DNA of 9,789 nt from JAYZVT01 sp050248375 (GCA_050248375.1 JBFWSL010000149.1:1-9789), one strand, 5' to 3'. Counted from the stretch's first letter, positions 1 through 6,912 are shown. The notes: generated by a model from the letters alone, not told the origin. Numbers and translations: made by a program.

Positions 1-134
1 GGTCCAATGTCTCCTACGGCGGACTGAAGATGAGCGGCCTGGGCAAGGAATACGCCCTCGACAGCATGCTCAATCACTTCACCTGCTCGAAGACGGTGCT
101 CATTAACCGCGGGACGCCTGCGCCGGGCATCTGA
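1..134 (+). CDS. Aldehyde dehydrogenase, C-terminal end (5'-truncated by window)
   Basis: Only the last 43 codons are inside the window, read from base 3 to the TGA at 132-134. The peptide contains SYGGLKMSGLGKEYALDSML followed by a short tail ending in TPAPGI. The GG-x-K-x-SG-x-G-(K/R)-E motif followed by an aromatic residue is the standard C-terminal part of NAD(P)-dependent aldehyde dehydrogenases, where it belongs to the oligomerisation and cofactor-binding region. The catalytic Cys and Glu lie upstream and cannot be seen. The gene runs 41 bases ahead of a 3-hydroxyisobutyrate dehydrogenase-like gene on the same strand, which suggests one operon in which an aldehyde made by the neighbouring dehydrogenases is oxidised to a carboxylate. 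The subfamily (methylmalonate-semialdehyde, betaine-aldehyde or other) cannot be decided from this piece. Confidence 0.85.
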   Translation, partial: SNVSYGGLKMSGLGKEYALDSMLNHFTCSKTVLINRGTPAPGI

Positions 135-175
135 GCTGGCGGCCAGTTCCAGAAAAGTATCAATCGGAGAAGATC

Positions 176-1096
176 ATGCAGATCGGTTTTGTTGGACTCG
201 GCAACATGGGCACGCCAATGGCCGAGCAGTTGTTGAAGGCCGGTCACGGCATCAGCGCATTTGACGTTTCGGAGAAGTCCCGCAGGAACGCGGTCAGGCT
301 CGGGGCGGTGGAGGCCAAATCCGTGGCCGATGCGGCCGAGGGCTGTGAGATCGTAATCACCATGCTCCCCGCCGGCGCCCATGTAAGGGCGGTCTATTTC
401 GGGGACGAGGGCCTGATCGCCAACGCGAAGCCGGGAACGCTGCTGATCGATTCCTCGACCATCGATGTCGATACGTCCCGCGAAGTGGGAGCGGCGGCCA
501 GACAGGCTGGCCTGGAGATGATCGACGCTCCGGTCACCGGGGGCGTCATGGCGGCGCGCGTGGGCAAGCTGAACTTCATTGTTGGCGGCACCGAGGCGGC
601 CTTTGAGCGGGCGCGGCCTGTTCTGGACGTCATGGGCCAGAAGCTCCTCTATGCCGGCGAACAGGGCAGCGGCATCGGCGTCAAGATCTGCAACAACATG
701 TCTCTTGGCATTTCCATGATCGCCGCTGCGGAAACCCTGATGATGGCGAAGCGTCTCGGCCTCGACCTGAAGCGGACCTACGAGATAATCACCAACGCAT
801 CGGGCCAGAACTGGGCTTTGAACAATTATTGCCCGTTGCCTGGATTTATCGACGGGGTCCCGTCGAACAACGGCTACAAGCCCGGGTTCAGCGCGGCGAT
901 GATGCGCAAGGACCTGATGCTTTCCCAGGAAGCGGCTCTGTCGGCCCGGGCCTGCACCCCGCTGGCGGCACACGCCTTCGCGATCTTCTCCCATTTCTGC
1001 GACAGCGGCGACGCGGAGACCGACTATTCCGGTATATCCAAGCTTATTGGCGGGGATGCCTGGGATTATCCCTTCCATCCGGACAGGGACGCCTGA
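176..1096 (+). CDS. 3-hydroxyisobutyrate dehydrogenase-like NAD(P)-dependent beta-hydroxyacid dehydrogenase
   Basis: This 306-residue protein has the usual length and layout of the 3-hydroxyisobutyrate / tartronate-semialdehyde / 6-phosphogluconate dehydrogenase superfamily. The N-terminal Rossmann fold begins at residue 3 with GFVGLGNMGTPMA, the glycine-rich NAD(P) loop. The substrate-binding motif DAPVTGG follows in the middle, and GSGIGVKICNN carries the catalytic lysine (K170) that opens the helical C-terminal domain. RKDLMLSQEAA near the C terminus matches the conserved KDL segment. The ATG at 176 has a GGAGA ribosome site at 166-170. The enzyme should be cytoplasmic and reversibly oxidise a beta-hydroxyacid to a semialdehyde. 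Between an aldehyde dehydrogenase and a GMC alcohol dehydrogenase, it probably acts in the same catabolic route. In valine breakdown the equivalent is mmsB, but the partner genes here do not prove that pathway, so no symbol is given. Confidence 0.9.
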   Translation: MQIGFVGLGNMGTPMAEQLLKAGHGISAFDVSEKSRRNAVRLGAVEAKSVADAAEGCEIVITMLPAGAHVRAVYFGDEGLIANAKPGTLLIDSSTIDVDTSREVGAAARQAGLEMIDAPVTGGVMAARVGKLNFIVGGTEAAFERARPVLDVMGQKLLYAGEQGSGIGVKICNNMSLGISMIAAAETLMMAKRLGLDLKRTYEIITNASGQNWALNNYCPLPGFIDGVPSNNGYKPGFSAAMMRKDLMLSQEAALSARACTPLAAHAFAIFSHFCDSGDAETDYSGISKLIGGDAWDYPFHPDRDA

Positions 1097-1110
1097 CCGG
1101 GAGAAGCGGC

Positions 1111-1115
1111 GGAGG
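1111..1115 (+). promoter_or_regulatory. Ribosome binding site deciding the GMC start
   Basis: GGAGG lies just upstream of the ATG at 1119. The spacing of 3 bases is short, but the next residues (PEQFDYIIVGAGSAG) begin the FAD-binding fold at the usual distance from the N terminus. This favours 1119 over an in-frame ATG at 1047 that would lie inside the preceding gene. Confidence 0.6.
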
Positions 1116-1118
1116 CCG

Positions 1119-2738
1119 ATGCCGGAACAGTTCGACTACATCATCGTGGGGGCCGGCTCGGCGGGCTGCGTGCTCGCCAACCGGTTGAGCGCGAATCCGG
1201 CAAACCGTGTCACGCTGCTGGAAGCCGGCGGCTCCGGCGCCAATCCGCTCTACCGGGTGCCGATCATTGCAGGCAAACTGCTCCGCCGCCGCCGGGACGA
1301 CTGGAACTACGTCACGGAGCCCCAGTCCGGACTGGATGGCCGCCGCATCGAATGGCCGAGGGGAAAGATGCTCGGGGGCAGCTCGGTGCTCGCCGGCATG
1401 CTCTACGTGCGCGGCCACCCCAGCGACTATGACAGATGGGCAGCGCTCGGAAACCGAGGCTGGAGCTATCGCGAGCTATTGCCCTATTTCAGGCGCGGTG
1501 AAGACTACGAAAGTGGAGCGAACGAATTTCACGGGACCGGCGGGGAGCTCCATGTGCGGCGCCCAAGGTCGCGGGACCCGATCCTGGCCGCCTATCTGCA
1601 AGCCGGTAGGGAGGCGGGATATCAGGCCACGGAGGACTTCAACGGAGCTGTCCAGGAAGGGTTTGGCCGCTATGACACCAACATCAGGAACGGGCGGCGC
1701 TGGAGTGCCGCGCGCGCCTATCTGGACCCCGCCATACGCCGTCCAAATTTGAAGATTGTCACCAACGCGCATGTCACGCGGGTCATTCTGGAGGGCAAGC
1801 GCGCGACCGGCGTCGTCTATCGGCATGGCGGGAGGGAGCAAGTCATGCTTGCATCCCGGGAAATCGTTCTTTGCGCGGGAGCGGTCAACTCGCCGCAGGT
1901 GTTGTTGCTATCCGGCATCGGGCCCGCCGGCCATCTGCGGCGGGCAGGCGTCGAGGTGAGGCACGACCTGCCCGGGGTGGGCCGCGACCTGCAGGACCAC
2001 CTCGATATATCGATCCGTACGGCCTGCACGAGGCCGGCCACGCTATACGGCATTCTTCCGCTCGACCGGCTGCTGTTCCATCTCGCGAGAGCGCTGCTGT
2101 TCGGCACCGGGCCAGCCTCGATCTTTCCGCAGGAGGCTGCCGCCTTCATCCGCAGCGCGCCGGACGTGACCGTGCCCGATCTGCAGGCGCATCTGCTGCC
2201 GGTGCTGAGCAACCGGATGAAGCCTCGCATGCCATTCGCTTATCTGTTCGATGGTAACTCGACGGACGGACATGGCTACGCCGTCCGTATTAGCCTGCTG
2301 AGACCGCACAGTCGCGGCTGGATCGAGCTGGCATCGCCCGATCCGCGGCACTCGCCGGTCATCCAGCCCAACTACCTGTCTGATGAACGCGACCTCGAGC
2401 TGTTATGCCGGGCGATCCATATCGGCCGGAAAATTCTGGCCCAGGACGCGTTCAGGGAATTTGACGGCGGTGAGATAGAGCCAGGTTCCGGCGTCGAATC
2501 CGACGATGCGATCAAGGCCTGGATACGCAATGCGGTGACGACGGAGTTTCACCCCACTAGCACCTGCCGCATGGGTGGCGATGACATGGCCGTAACGGAC
2601 GAGTCGTTGCGGGTGCGCGGCCTCTCCGGCCTGCGTGTGGCCGATGCGTCCATCATGCCTACTATCCCCGGTGGCAACACCAATGCGCCGACCATGATGA
2701 TCGGCGAGAAGGCATCTGATCTCATTCTGACAACATAA
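1119..2738 (+). CDS. GMC-family FAD-dependent alcohol/choline dehydrogenase
   Basis: The 539-residue protein is a glucose-methanol-choline oxidoreductase, which oxidises a primary alcohol to an aldehyde with FAD. The FAD-binding motif VGAGSAG is at residues 10-16, followed by the ribose-binding acid in LLEAGG (E35). The first GMC signature is PRGKMLGGSS from residue 80, the second is GAVNSPQVLLLSGIG mid-protein, and the C-terminal catalytic region has FHPTSTCRMG with H478 and GGNTNAPT with N522, the usual His/Asn pair. The length is typical of bacterial choline-dehydrogenase-like and polyethylene-glycol-dehydrogenase-like members. There is no signal peptide, so a cytoplasmic or membrane-peripheral location is likely. 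The residue after SSVL is Ala where relatives usually have Asn. The start is 22 bases after the previous stop, consistent with one operon. The substrate is unknown; choline is only one possibility. Confidence 0.92.
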   Translation: MPEQFDYIIVGAGSAGCVLANRLSANPANRVTLLEAGGSGANPLYRVPIIAGKLLRRRRDDWNYVTEPQSGLDGRRIEWPRGKMLGGSSVLAGMLYVRGHPSDYDRWAALGNRGWSYRELLPYFRRGEDYESGANEFHGTGGELHVRRPRSRDPILAAYLQAGREAGYQATEDFNGAVQEGFGRYDTNIRNGRRWSAARAYLDPAIRRPNLKIVTNAHVTRVILEGKRATGVVYRHGGREQVMLASREIVLCAGAVNSPQVLLLSGIGPAGHLRRAGVEVRHDLPGVGRDLQDHLDISIRTACTRPATLYGILPLDRLLFHLARALLFGTGPASIFPQEAAAFIRSAPDVTVPDLQAHLLPVLSNRMKPRMPFAYLFDGNSTDGHGYAVRISLLRPHSRGWIELASPDPRHSPVIQPNYLSDERDLELLCRAIHIGRKILAQDAFREFDGGEIEPGSGVESDDAIKAWIRNAVTTEFHPTSTCRMGGDDMAVTDESLRVRGLSGLRVADASIMPTIPGGNTNAPTMMIGEKASDLILTT

Positions 2739-2745
2739 CCGTCAG

Positions 2746-2800
2746 CCTGCGCCGGAATTCAGATCCTGGCCGGCCATGCAGCCCGGGCTCCTTGCGCAGG
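2746..2800. repeat. Nested palindromes after the GMC gene, possible terminator-like structure
   Basis: Eight bases after the GMC stop, CCTGCGC (2746-2752) and its exact complement GCGCAGG (2794-2800) form a 7-bp inverted repeat. It encloses two perfect 10-bp palindromes, TGGCCGGCCA (2767-2776) and AGCCCGGGCT (2780-2789). In RNA this could fold as a branched structure marking the 3' end of the catabolic operon. There is no T-run, so it is not a standard Rho-independent terminator. Confidence 0.35.
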
Positions 2801-2807
2801 ATCGGAA

Positions 2808-2829
2808 GCTGTTGCGCGCAAGCAACAGC
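2808..2829 (+). terminator. Short stem-loop ahead of the siderophore receptor gene
   Basis: GCTGTTGC (2808-2815) and GCAACAGC (2822-2829) form a perfect 8-bp stem with a 6-base loop. A T-rich stretch, ATTTTATTG, begins 10 bases later, too far away for a textbook terminator. The element could end read-through from the GMC operon or act as a transcription-factor dyad. The inner TTGCGCGCAA is itself a palindrome, so an alternative fold exists. Confidence 0.3.
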
Positions 2830-2836
2830 AGGTGCC

Positions 2837-2980
2837 TGAATTTTATTGTGAAAACAGACGAGTTTGTATTTGGACACGGCGTGACTTTAGCTGAACGCGA
2901 CCTGCTCCGCGCGGTCGCCACGGTCTGTTCCGGTGCGGGTCGAATTGTCGTGACCTGAATTGGAAGTGGAGACCAAGACC
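2837..2980 (+). promoter_or_regulatory. Leader and probable promoter region of the TonB-dependent receptor
   Basis: The stretch 2837-2872 is clearly more AT-rich than its surroundings and is the most promoter-like part of the 242-base gap before the receptor. TTGTGA at 2846-2851 and TATTTG at 2867-2872 resemble -35 and -10 elements, but their 15-base spacing is short. I looked for a Fur box, an Irr ICE box and a RirA box (TGA-N9-TCA) and found none that is convincing; TGA-N9-TGA at 2837-2851 is only half right. A gene of this type is normally induced by iron limitation, but the sequence does not show the regulator. Confidence 0.3.
2968..2971 (+). promoter_or_regulatory. Ribosome binding site deciding the receptor start
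   Basis: GGAG lies 9 bases before the ATG at 2981. It would overlap the coding region if translation began at the in-frame TTG at 2960, so 2981 is preferred. An in-frame ATG at 2996 remains possible and would shorten the long n-region of the signal peptide by five residues. Confidence 0.5.
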
Positions 2981-5314
2981 ATGAGACTGAGCCCGATGCC
3001 CAACGGGGGCGAGGCATTTTCCGGCTCGCGCGGATTTCCGTTTGCAAGCACCTTGAAGAAGTCTTTTGGCTGCACGTCCGCCATTGCCATTGCCGGCGGG
3101 TTTACCGCTGCCTATGCGCAGGAAGCTTCCGTCCCGCTGTCTTCGATCACGGTTACGGGCGCGGAAGGAGTGGCAACGGAAGACACTGGCGAGACCGGCA
3201 ACGGACTCACACCCGCAAGTGGCAACACATTGCAGGCGGGAACCGGGATGGGCCGGGTCCCCGGCTCCATTCAGGATACCCCGCAGATCATCAACGTGGT
3301 GCCGCAGGAGATACTCGAGCAGAAGAACGCACAGACCCTTCAGCAGGTATTGCGGGGCGTTCCGGGCATCACGCTTGCAACGGGGGAGGGCGGTCCGCCC
3401 AACGGCGACCAGTTCCGCATCCGCGGCATCCAGGCGAAGGCAGACCAGTACACAGACGGCCTGAGAGACTTCGGCATCTACACCCGCGACAGCTTCAATT
3501 ACGAGAGCGTCCAGGTATTGAAGGGTCCCTCATCGTCGATCTTCGGCAGTGGCACCGGAGGCGGCGCCGTCAACGTGCAGTCCAAGCTGCCCTTCCTTGC
3601 CAACTCCACCGACGTGGATTTTTCCGGCGGCAGCGGCCCGCTCTACCGCACGACGATCGACACCAACCGGAAGATCAACGAGATCGCAGCCATTCGCGTG
3701 AATGCCATGTACCACAACGAGGACAAGGTCGATCGCGATCTGGTCGGGTCCGAACGCTGGGGCCTGGCCACGGCGCTCGGTTTCGGACTGGGCACGGACA
3801 CCGAGTGGACGCTTTCCTATCTGCACCAGGAAGACAACCGGGTGACCGACTACGGCATACCGCTGCTCGCCGTCGGCGGCAGGTACAACAAGCCGGGCAG
3901 CGAGAACGGCATTCCGCGCAGTACCTTCTATGGCTTCACCTCGGACCGGGATGACACCAGGCACGACAGCGTCACGTCCAAGTTCAAGCGCGAGATCAAC
4001 GATCACCTCACGCTCTACAACGATACCCGGTACGCCTGGTACGAGCGGTTCTTCATGGCGACGCAGGCGGGCGGCTGCACGTCGGCGGCCTGTGTCACGG
4101 CCTTCTTCGACGGCAATCCGGCGACCATTCCAAGCGTGAACCGCGGAGGTCCGGGCCCCTACGATCTCGAAGGTTGGGGATTCCAGAACCTCACCACATT
4201 GCTGGCGCGGTTCAACACGTCCCGGCTGCGGCACGAGGTCACGACGGGTGTTGACTATGTCGCCGAGCACACCAAGCGGCAGGGCTTCAGTTACACGCCT
4301 GGACGGCCCCCCGCCGATTATTCGAATCCGTCGCCGGCGGTGAACTTCACATGGGCTCCCTCGAACTCGCTGCGTGAGTCCGACTCCGATACCGTCGGCC
4401 TCTTCATCAACGACCGCGTCTGGTTCAACGACTACTGGTCGGTGCTGGGCGGGGTGCGCTGGGACAACCACTCGGTGAGGACCGTGAATAACGGCGCGAT
4501 CACCTCCGTCGATTCCGACCTCGTGAACCCGAAAGCATCCCTGATCTGGGAGCCGACGGAGTTGCAGACCTACTATTTCTCCTGGTCGCGGGCGGGCAGC
4601 CCGCAGGGCAGCTACATCGTCGGGGACGACTTCGCCAATGCAACCACCGCCGTTCTCGATCCCGAAATCACCGAGACCTTCGAACTCGGCGGCAAGGTGA
4701 GCCTGCGCGGCGGCAGGCTGGGCCTGTCGGGCGCCATCTTCCAGGTGGACAAGGATAACGCCGTTCAGGTCGATCCGGTCACCGGAACCATCGTCGCCGA
4801 TGGCACCCGAGGCCGCGAACAGAAGCAGCGCGTCCGCGGCTTCGAGGTCGGCCTGACCGGAGAGCTCACCGACCGTTGGACGGTCTTCGCCGGGTACACC
4901 TATCTCGACGCCGAGATCCGCGATGCCTACACCACCGCCGGCGGCGTCTCGACTCCGGCGCCCCAGCTCATCGGCAATACCGTGCCGATCGTGCCCGCCC
5001 ACTCGGCGTCGATGTGGATGACATACGACATCACGTCCTTCGTGCTGCCCCGGGTGCATGACTACGAGCTCCTGGTCGGCACCGGCGTGACCTACAACAG
5101 CGAGATCTTCCTCAACAACGACAACACGGCGGTGGTGCCGGATTCCTTCGTCTGGGATGCGATGCTTTCCTACCAGCCGAAGGACAAGGGCTGGAAGGCT
5201 GCGCTCAACGTCTACAACATCACCGACGAGCTGTATTACGACTCGCTGTGGACATCACGAGCGGTCCCGGCGTCCGGCCGCGCGGTGATTGCCTCGGTCG
5301 GACGGCGCTTCTGA
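2981..5314 (+). CDS. TonB-dependent siderophore receptor, catecholate Fiu/PiuA type
   Basis: This 777-residue outer-membrane receptor has a long N-terminal signal region. A charged part with LKK precedes a hydrophobic stretch that ends in AYA-QE, giving predicted cleavage after residue 46. SSITVTG (about 54-60) is the TonB box. The plug domain covers roughly 97-203, with the conserved RIRGIQ, the RDSFNYESVQVLKGPSS segment from residue 169 and the GGGAVN turn. The rest is a 22-strand-type beta barrel ending in RRF, the terminal Phe expected for outer-membrane assembly. The RDxFNxExVxVxKGP pattern is typical of catecholate siderophore receptors such as Fiu and PiuA. The ATG at 2981 has GGAG at 2968-2971; a TTG at 2960 is less likely. 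Downstream Sel1 and PepSY genes recall the piu neighbourhood of Pseudomonas, supporting an iron role. The exact ligand is unknown. Confidence 0.9.
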   Translation: MRLSPMPNGGEAFSGSRGFPFASTLKKSFGCTSAIAIAGGFTAAYAQEASVPLSSITVTGAEGVATEDTGETGNGLTPASGNTLQAGTGMGRVPGSIQDTPQIINVVPQEILEQKNAQTLQQVLRGVPGITLATGEGGPPNGDQFRIRGIQAKADQYTDGLRDFGIYTRDSFNYESVQVLKGPSSSIFGSGTGGGAVNVQSKLPFLANSTDVDFSGGSGPLYRTTIDTNRKINEIAAIRVNAMYHNEDKVDRDLVGSERWGLATALGFGLGTDTEWTLSYLHQEDNRVTDYGIPLLAVGGRYNKPGSENGIPRSTFYGFTSDRDDTRHDSVTSKFKREINDHLTLYNDTRYAWYERFFMATQAGGCTSAACVTAFFDGNPATIPSVNRGGPGPYDLEGWGFQNLTTLLARFNTSRLRHEVTTGVDYVAEHTKRQGFSYTPGRPPADYSNPSPAVNFTWAPSNSLRESDSDTVGLFINDRVWFNDYWSVLGGVRWDNHSVRTVNNGAITSVDSDLVNPKASLIWEPTELQTYYFSWSRAGSPQGSYIVGDDFANATTAVLDPEITETFELGGKVSLRGGRLGLSGAIFQVDKDNAVQVDPVTGTIVADGTRGREQKQRVRGFEVGLTGELTDRWTVFAGYTYLDAEIRDAYTTAGGVSTPAPQLIGNTVPIVPAHSASMWMTYDITSFVLPRVHDYELLVGTGVTYNSEIFLNNDNTAVVPDSFVWDAMLSYQPKDKGWKAALNVYNITDELYYDSLWTSRAVPASGRAVIASVGRRF

Positions 5315-5316
5315 GT

Positions 5317-5328
5317 TTGGTTGACCAA
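5317..5328. repeat. TTGGT/ACCAA dyad just after the receptor stop
   Basis: TTGGTTGACCAA is a 5-bp inverted repeat around a central TG, two bases after the receptor stop codon. It could be a small stem or an operator half. A similar TTGGCCAA core recurs at 5422-5429. No known regulator is assigned. Confidence 0.25.
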
Positions 5329-5333
5329 GGTGA

Positions 5334-5367
5334 CATGCCGGGGGAGCCGCACGGTTCCCTCGGCATG
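5334..5367 (+). terminator. Strong stem-loop between receptor and Sel1 operon
   Basis: Bases 5334-5349 pair with 5352-5367 over their whole length. Fourteen of the 16 pairs are Watson-Crick and two are G-U (5341/5360 and 5346/5355). Opening the innermost pair leaves a GCAC tetraloop on a 15-bp stem. No T-run follows, so it is not a classical intrinsic terminator. It could reduce read-through into the Sel1 operon, protect the receptor mRNA 3' end, or be a REP-like palindrome. Only one copy is present in the window. Confidence 0.55.
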
Positions 5368-5417
5368 GCGAGTCCAGGACTATGCTGATGACCGTTCCAG
5401 ATAATCTCTTTACCGCC

Positions 5418-5433
5418 GGAATTGGCCAAATCC
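5418..5433. repeat. Near-perfect 16-bp palindrome upstream of the Sel1 gene
   Basis: GGAATTGGCCAAATCC is symmetric except for one A-A pair and has TTGGCCAA at its centre. It lies 97 bases before the Sel1 start codon. It is operator-like in size and position, but no regulator can be named. A GATAAT at 5400-5405 is -10-like but lacks a matching -35, so no promoter is claimed. Confidence 0.25.
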
Positions 5434-5529
5434 TCGAAGCCCCTGATCGGCCCGGTTATTCAACGGGCACCACAAGGGCACGAGGTTCAACGCTCATGCG
5501 GGCGGCGCGCTGCGCGGAGCGGTAGAACC

Positions 5530-6288
5530 ATGGCGGAATATGGGACCGGAGCTGTCAGTTCCGCGCGCGTGCTCGCCCGGATTCATCCGGAGCTGCGCTA
5601 TTCGGCTACCTATGTGGCGCAATGGGCGAGAAACGAGGCGGAGGCGGGCAACCTTGGCGCGCAACTGGTTCTCGGCCATCTTCTGCTTGCCGGCCACGGG
5701 GCGGAGCGGGACCCGGTCGGGGCTTGCCAGTGCTTCCGCCGCGCTGCGGACGAAGGCGACCTGGACGCCATCAACATGGTTGGCCGCTGTCATGAGCGCG
5801 GCTGGGGTGTGGCCGCCGACGCCGTCGAGGCGGCGCGCTGGTACCGCAAGGCGGCGGAGCGCGGTCATGCCTGGGCGCTGTTCAATCTCGCCGACCTGAT
5901 GCGGAAGGGCGAAGGCATGGCGGCGGACCCGGCCGCTGCGCTGCCTCTTTTCCTGCGCTCCTCCAGACGAGGAAACGCGAAGGCCATGAACATGCTCGGC
6001 CGCTATAGGGAGGAAGGCTGGGCCTGTCGCGTCAGGCAGTCATCGGCCATGCGCTGGTATTTCCGCGCCGCCATACGCGGATGCTACCGGGGTCGCTTCC
6101 ACCTGGGACGTCTCTTGCTCGCTGCCGACGATGTCGGCAGGGCGGCGTACTGGTTCGGCCACTCGCTATCGGTGGCGCCGCCGAACTTCCATGAAGAGGC
6201 CGCTCACTGGCTCGGCTTGCAGGTTCATCCTGACATCCGCGCTATCGGCCGGGCCGCGCTCGCCGGCAGCGGCAGGAGAAAAACGTGA
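5530..6288 (+). CDS. Sel1-like repeat (tetratricopeptide-class) protein linked to iron uptake genes
   Basis: The 252-residue protein has no signal peptide or membrane segment and should be cytoplasmic. After a leader with HPELRYSATYVAQWARNEAE it contains about four Sel1 repeats, at roughly residues 42-76, 78-112, 114-148 and 150-188. These show the alternating LG...G.G, A..W(Y/F)(R)KAA and G...A pattern, best seen in GRCHERGWGVAADAVEAARW. Such alpha-solenoids are protein-interaction scaffolds; no catalytic residues are visible. Family members of this kind are known to me beside PiuA/PiuC-type siderophore receptor genes in Pseudomonas and relatives, and their role is undefined. The ATG at 5530 has GGAG at 5516-5519; an in-frame TTG at 5422 would add 36 unstructured residues and is less likely. 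The stop overlaps the start of the PepSY gene, so the two are translationally coupled. Confidence 0.85.
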   Translation: MAEYGTGAVSSARVLARIHPELRYSATYVAQWARNEAEAGNLGAQLVLGHLLLAGHGAERDPVGACQCFRRAADEGDLDAINMVGRCHERGWGVAADAVEAARWYRKAAERGHAWALFNLADLMRKGEGMAADPAAALPLFLRSSRRGNAKAMNMLGRYREEGWACRVRQSSAMRWYFRAAIRGCYRGRFHLGRLLLAADDVGRAAYWFGHSLSVAPPNFHEEAAHWLGLQVHPDIRAIGRAALAGSGRRKT

Positions 6289-6899
6289 TTTCGTTTCCCG
6301 GCGACCGCACATTCTGGCTGAGGCATCTGCATCGCTGGCACTGGATCAGCGCCGCGATCTCCCTCGTGGGCATGCTGCTCTTCGCTGTCACTGGCATCAC
6401 TCTCAACCATGCCTCCCGCATCGAGGCGAGCCCGGCCATAACATCGCGCACCGCGACGTTGCCGCCAGAGCTTCTGCGCCTCGTGGAGGGCACGGGAAAT
6501 GGCGGGGCACTCCCCGAGGCTATTGGTACGTGGCTCGACAAAACATTCCACGTAGACGCCATGGCCGGCAGGCCGGAATGGTCGGCACAGGAAATCTATG
6601 TCGCCATGCCTCGCGCCGGCGGCGATGCCTGGCTGACCATAGACCGTGCGAGCGGCGACGTGGAGTTCGAGAATACGAGCCGCGGACTGATCTCCTACCT
6701 GAACGATCTCCACAAGGGCCGCAACACGGGGCTTGCCTGGTCGCTCTTCATCGATGTTTTCGCCATTGGCTGCGTGGTGTTCAGCATCACCGGCCTGCTC
6801 CTGCTGAAGCTGCAATCGGCGCGCCGTCCGCTGACATGGCCGATGGTTGCTGCCGGCGTTGCGATACCCGCGGCGATCCTGGTTCTGTTTGTTCATTAA
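6285..6899 (+). CDS. Small PepSY-associated transmembrane protein, predicted inner-membrane electron carrier
   Basis: The 204-residue protein has three likely membrane helices, at about residues 20-40, 150-174 and 186-203, with a periplasmic domain of about 100 residues between the first two. LRHLHRWHW (12-20), H42 at the end of helix 1 and LNDLHKGRNTG (139-149) before helix 2 are the typical histidine-containing segments of the PepSY-TM family. In that family such histidines are thought to bind haem, and members include siderophore-linked reductases such as PiuB and FoxB. This copy is short and has no NADPH-flavin reductase domain, so electrons must come from quinol or a partner. The GTG start at 6285 overlaps the Sel1 TGA (GTGA) and has AGGAGA at 6274-6279. 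The DUF2271 gene begins 13 bases after its stop. Function is inferred from family and context. Confidence 0.82.
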   Translation: MISFPGDRTFWLRHLHRWHWISAAISLVGMLLFAVTGITLNHASRIEASPAITSRTATLPPELLRLVEGTGNGGALPEAIGTWLDKTFHVDAMAGRPEWSAQEIYVAMPRAGGDAWLTIDRASGDVEFENTSRGLISYLNDLHKGRNTGLAWSLFIDVFAIGCVVFSITGLLLLKLQSARRPLTWPMVAAGVAIPAAILVLFVH

Positions 6900-6912
6900 C
6901 GAGGTGGCTTAT

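Noticed and set aside
74..1078. 334-codon minus-strand frame across the hydroxyisobutyrate dehydrogenase gene
   Set aside because: It is a shadow of a gene with clear motifs on the plus strand and its translation resembles no family.
2837..2851. Possible RirA-type iron box (TGA-N9-TCA)
   Set aside because: The second half reads TGA, not TCA, so the required inverted symmetry is absent.
2776..2958. 60-codon plus-strand frame in the gap before the receptor
   Set aside because: It covers palindromes and the probable promoter, has no good ribosome site and its peptide has no signal peptide, domain or toxin-like pattern.
3530..5059. Long open frame of 509 codons on the minus strand inside the receptor gene
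   Set aside because: It lies fully opposite a well-supported TonB receptor, its product is Arg/Gly/Val-rich low-information sequence without a recognisable domain, and such antisense frames are common in GC-rich genes.
5459..5492. Direct repeat TTCAACG at 5459-5465 and 5486-5492
   Set aside because: Seven bases repeated twice in this length can occur by chance and no attachment site, CRISPR or insertion element is nearby.
5422..5529. N-terminal extension of the Sel1 protein from a TTG
   Set aside because: The added 36 residues are basic and unstructured, and the ATG at 5530 has a better ribosome site and fits the family N terminus.
6847..6912. Upstream extension of the DUF2271 frame
   Set aside because: It would overlap the PepSY gene and hide the signal peptide that starts at the ATG at 6913.
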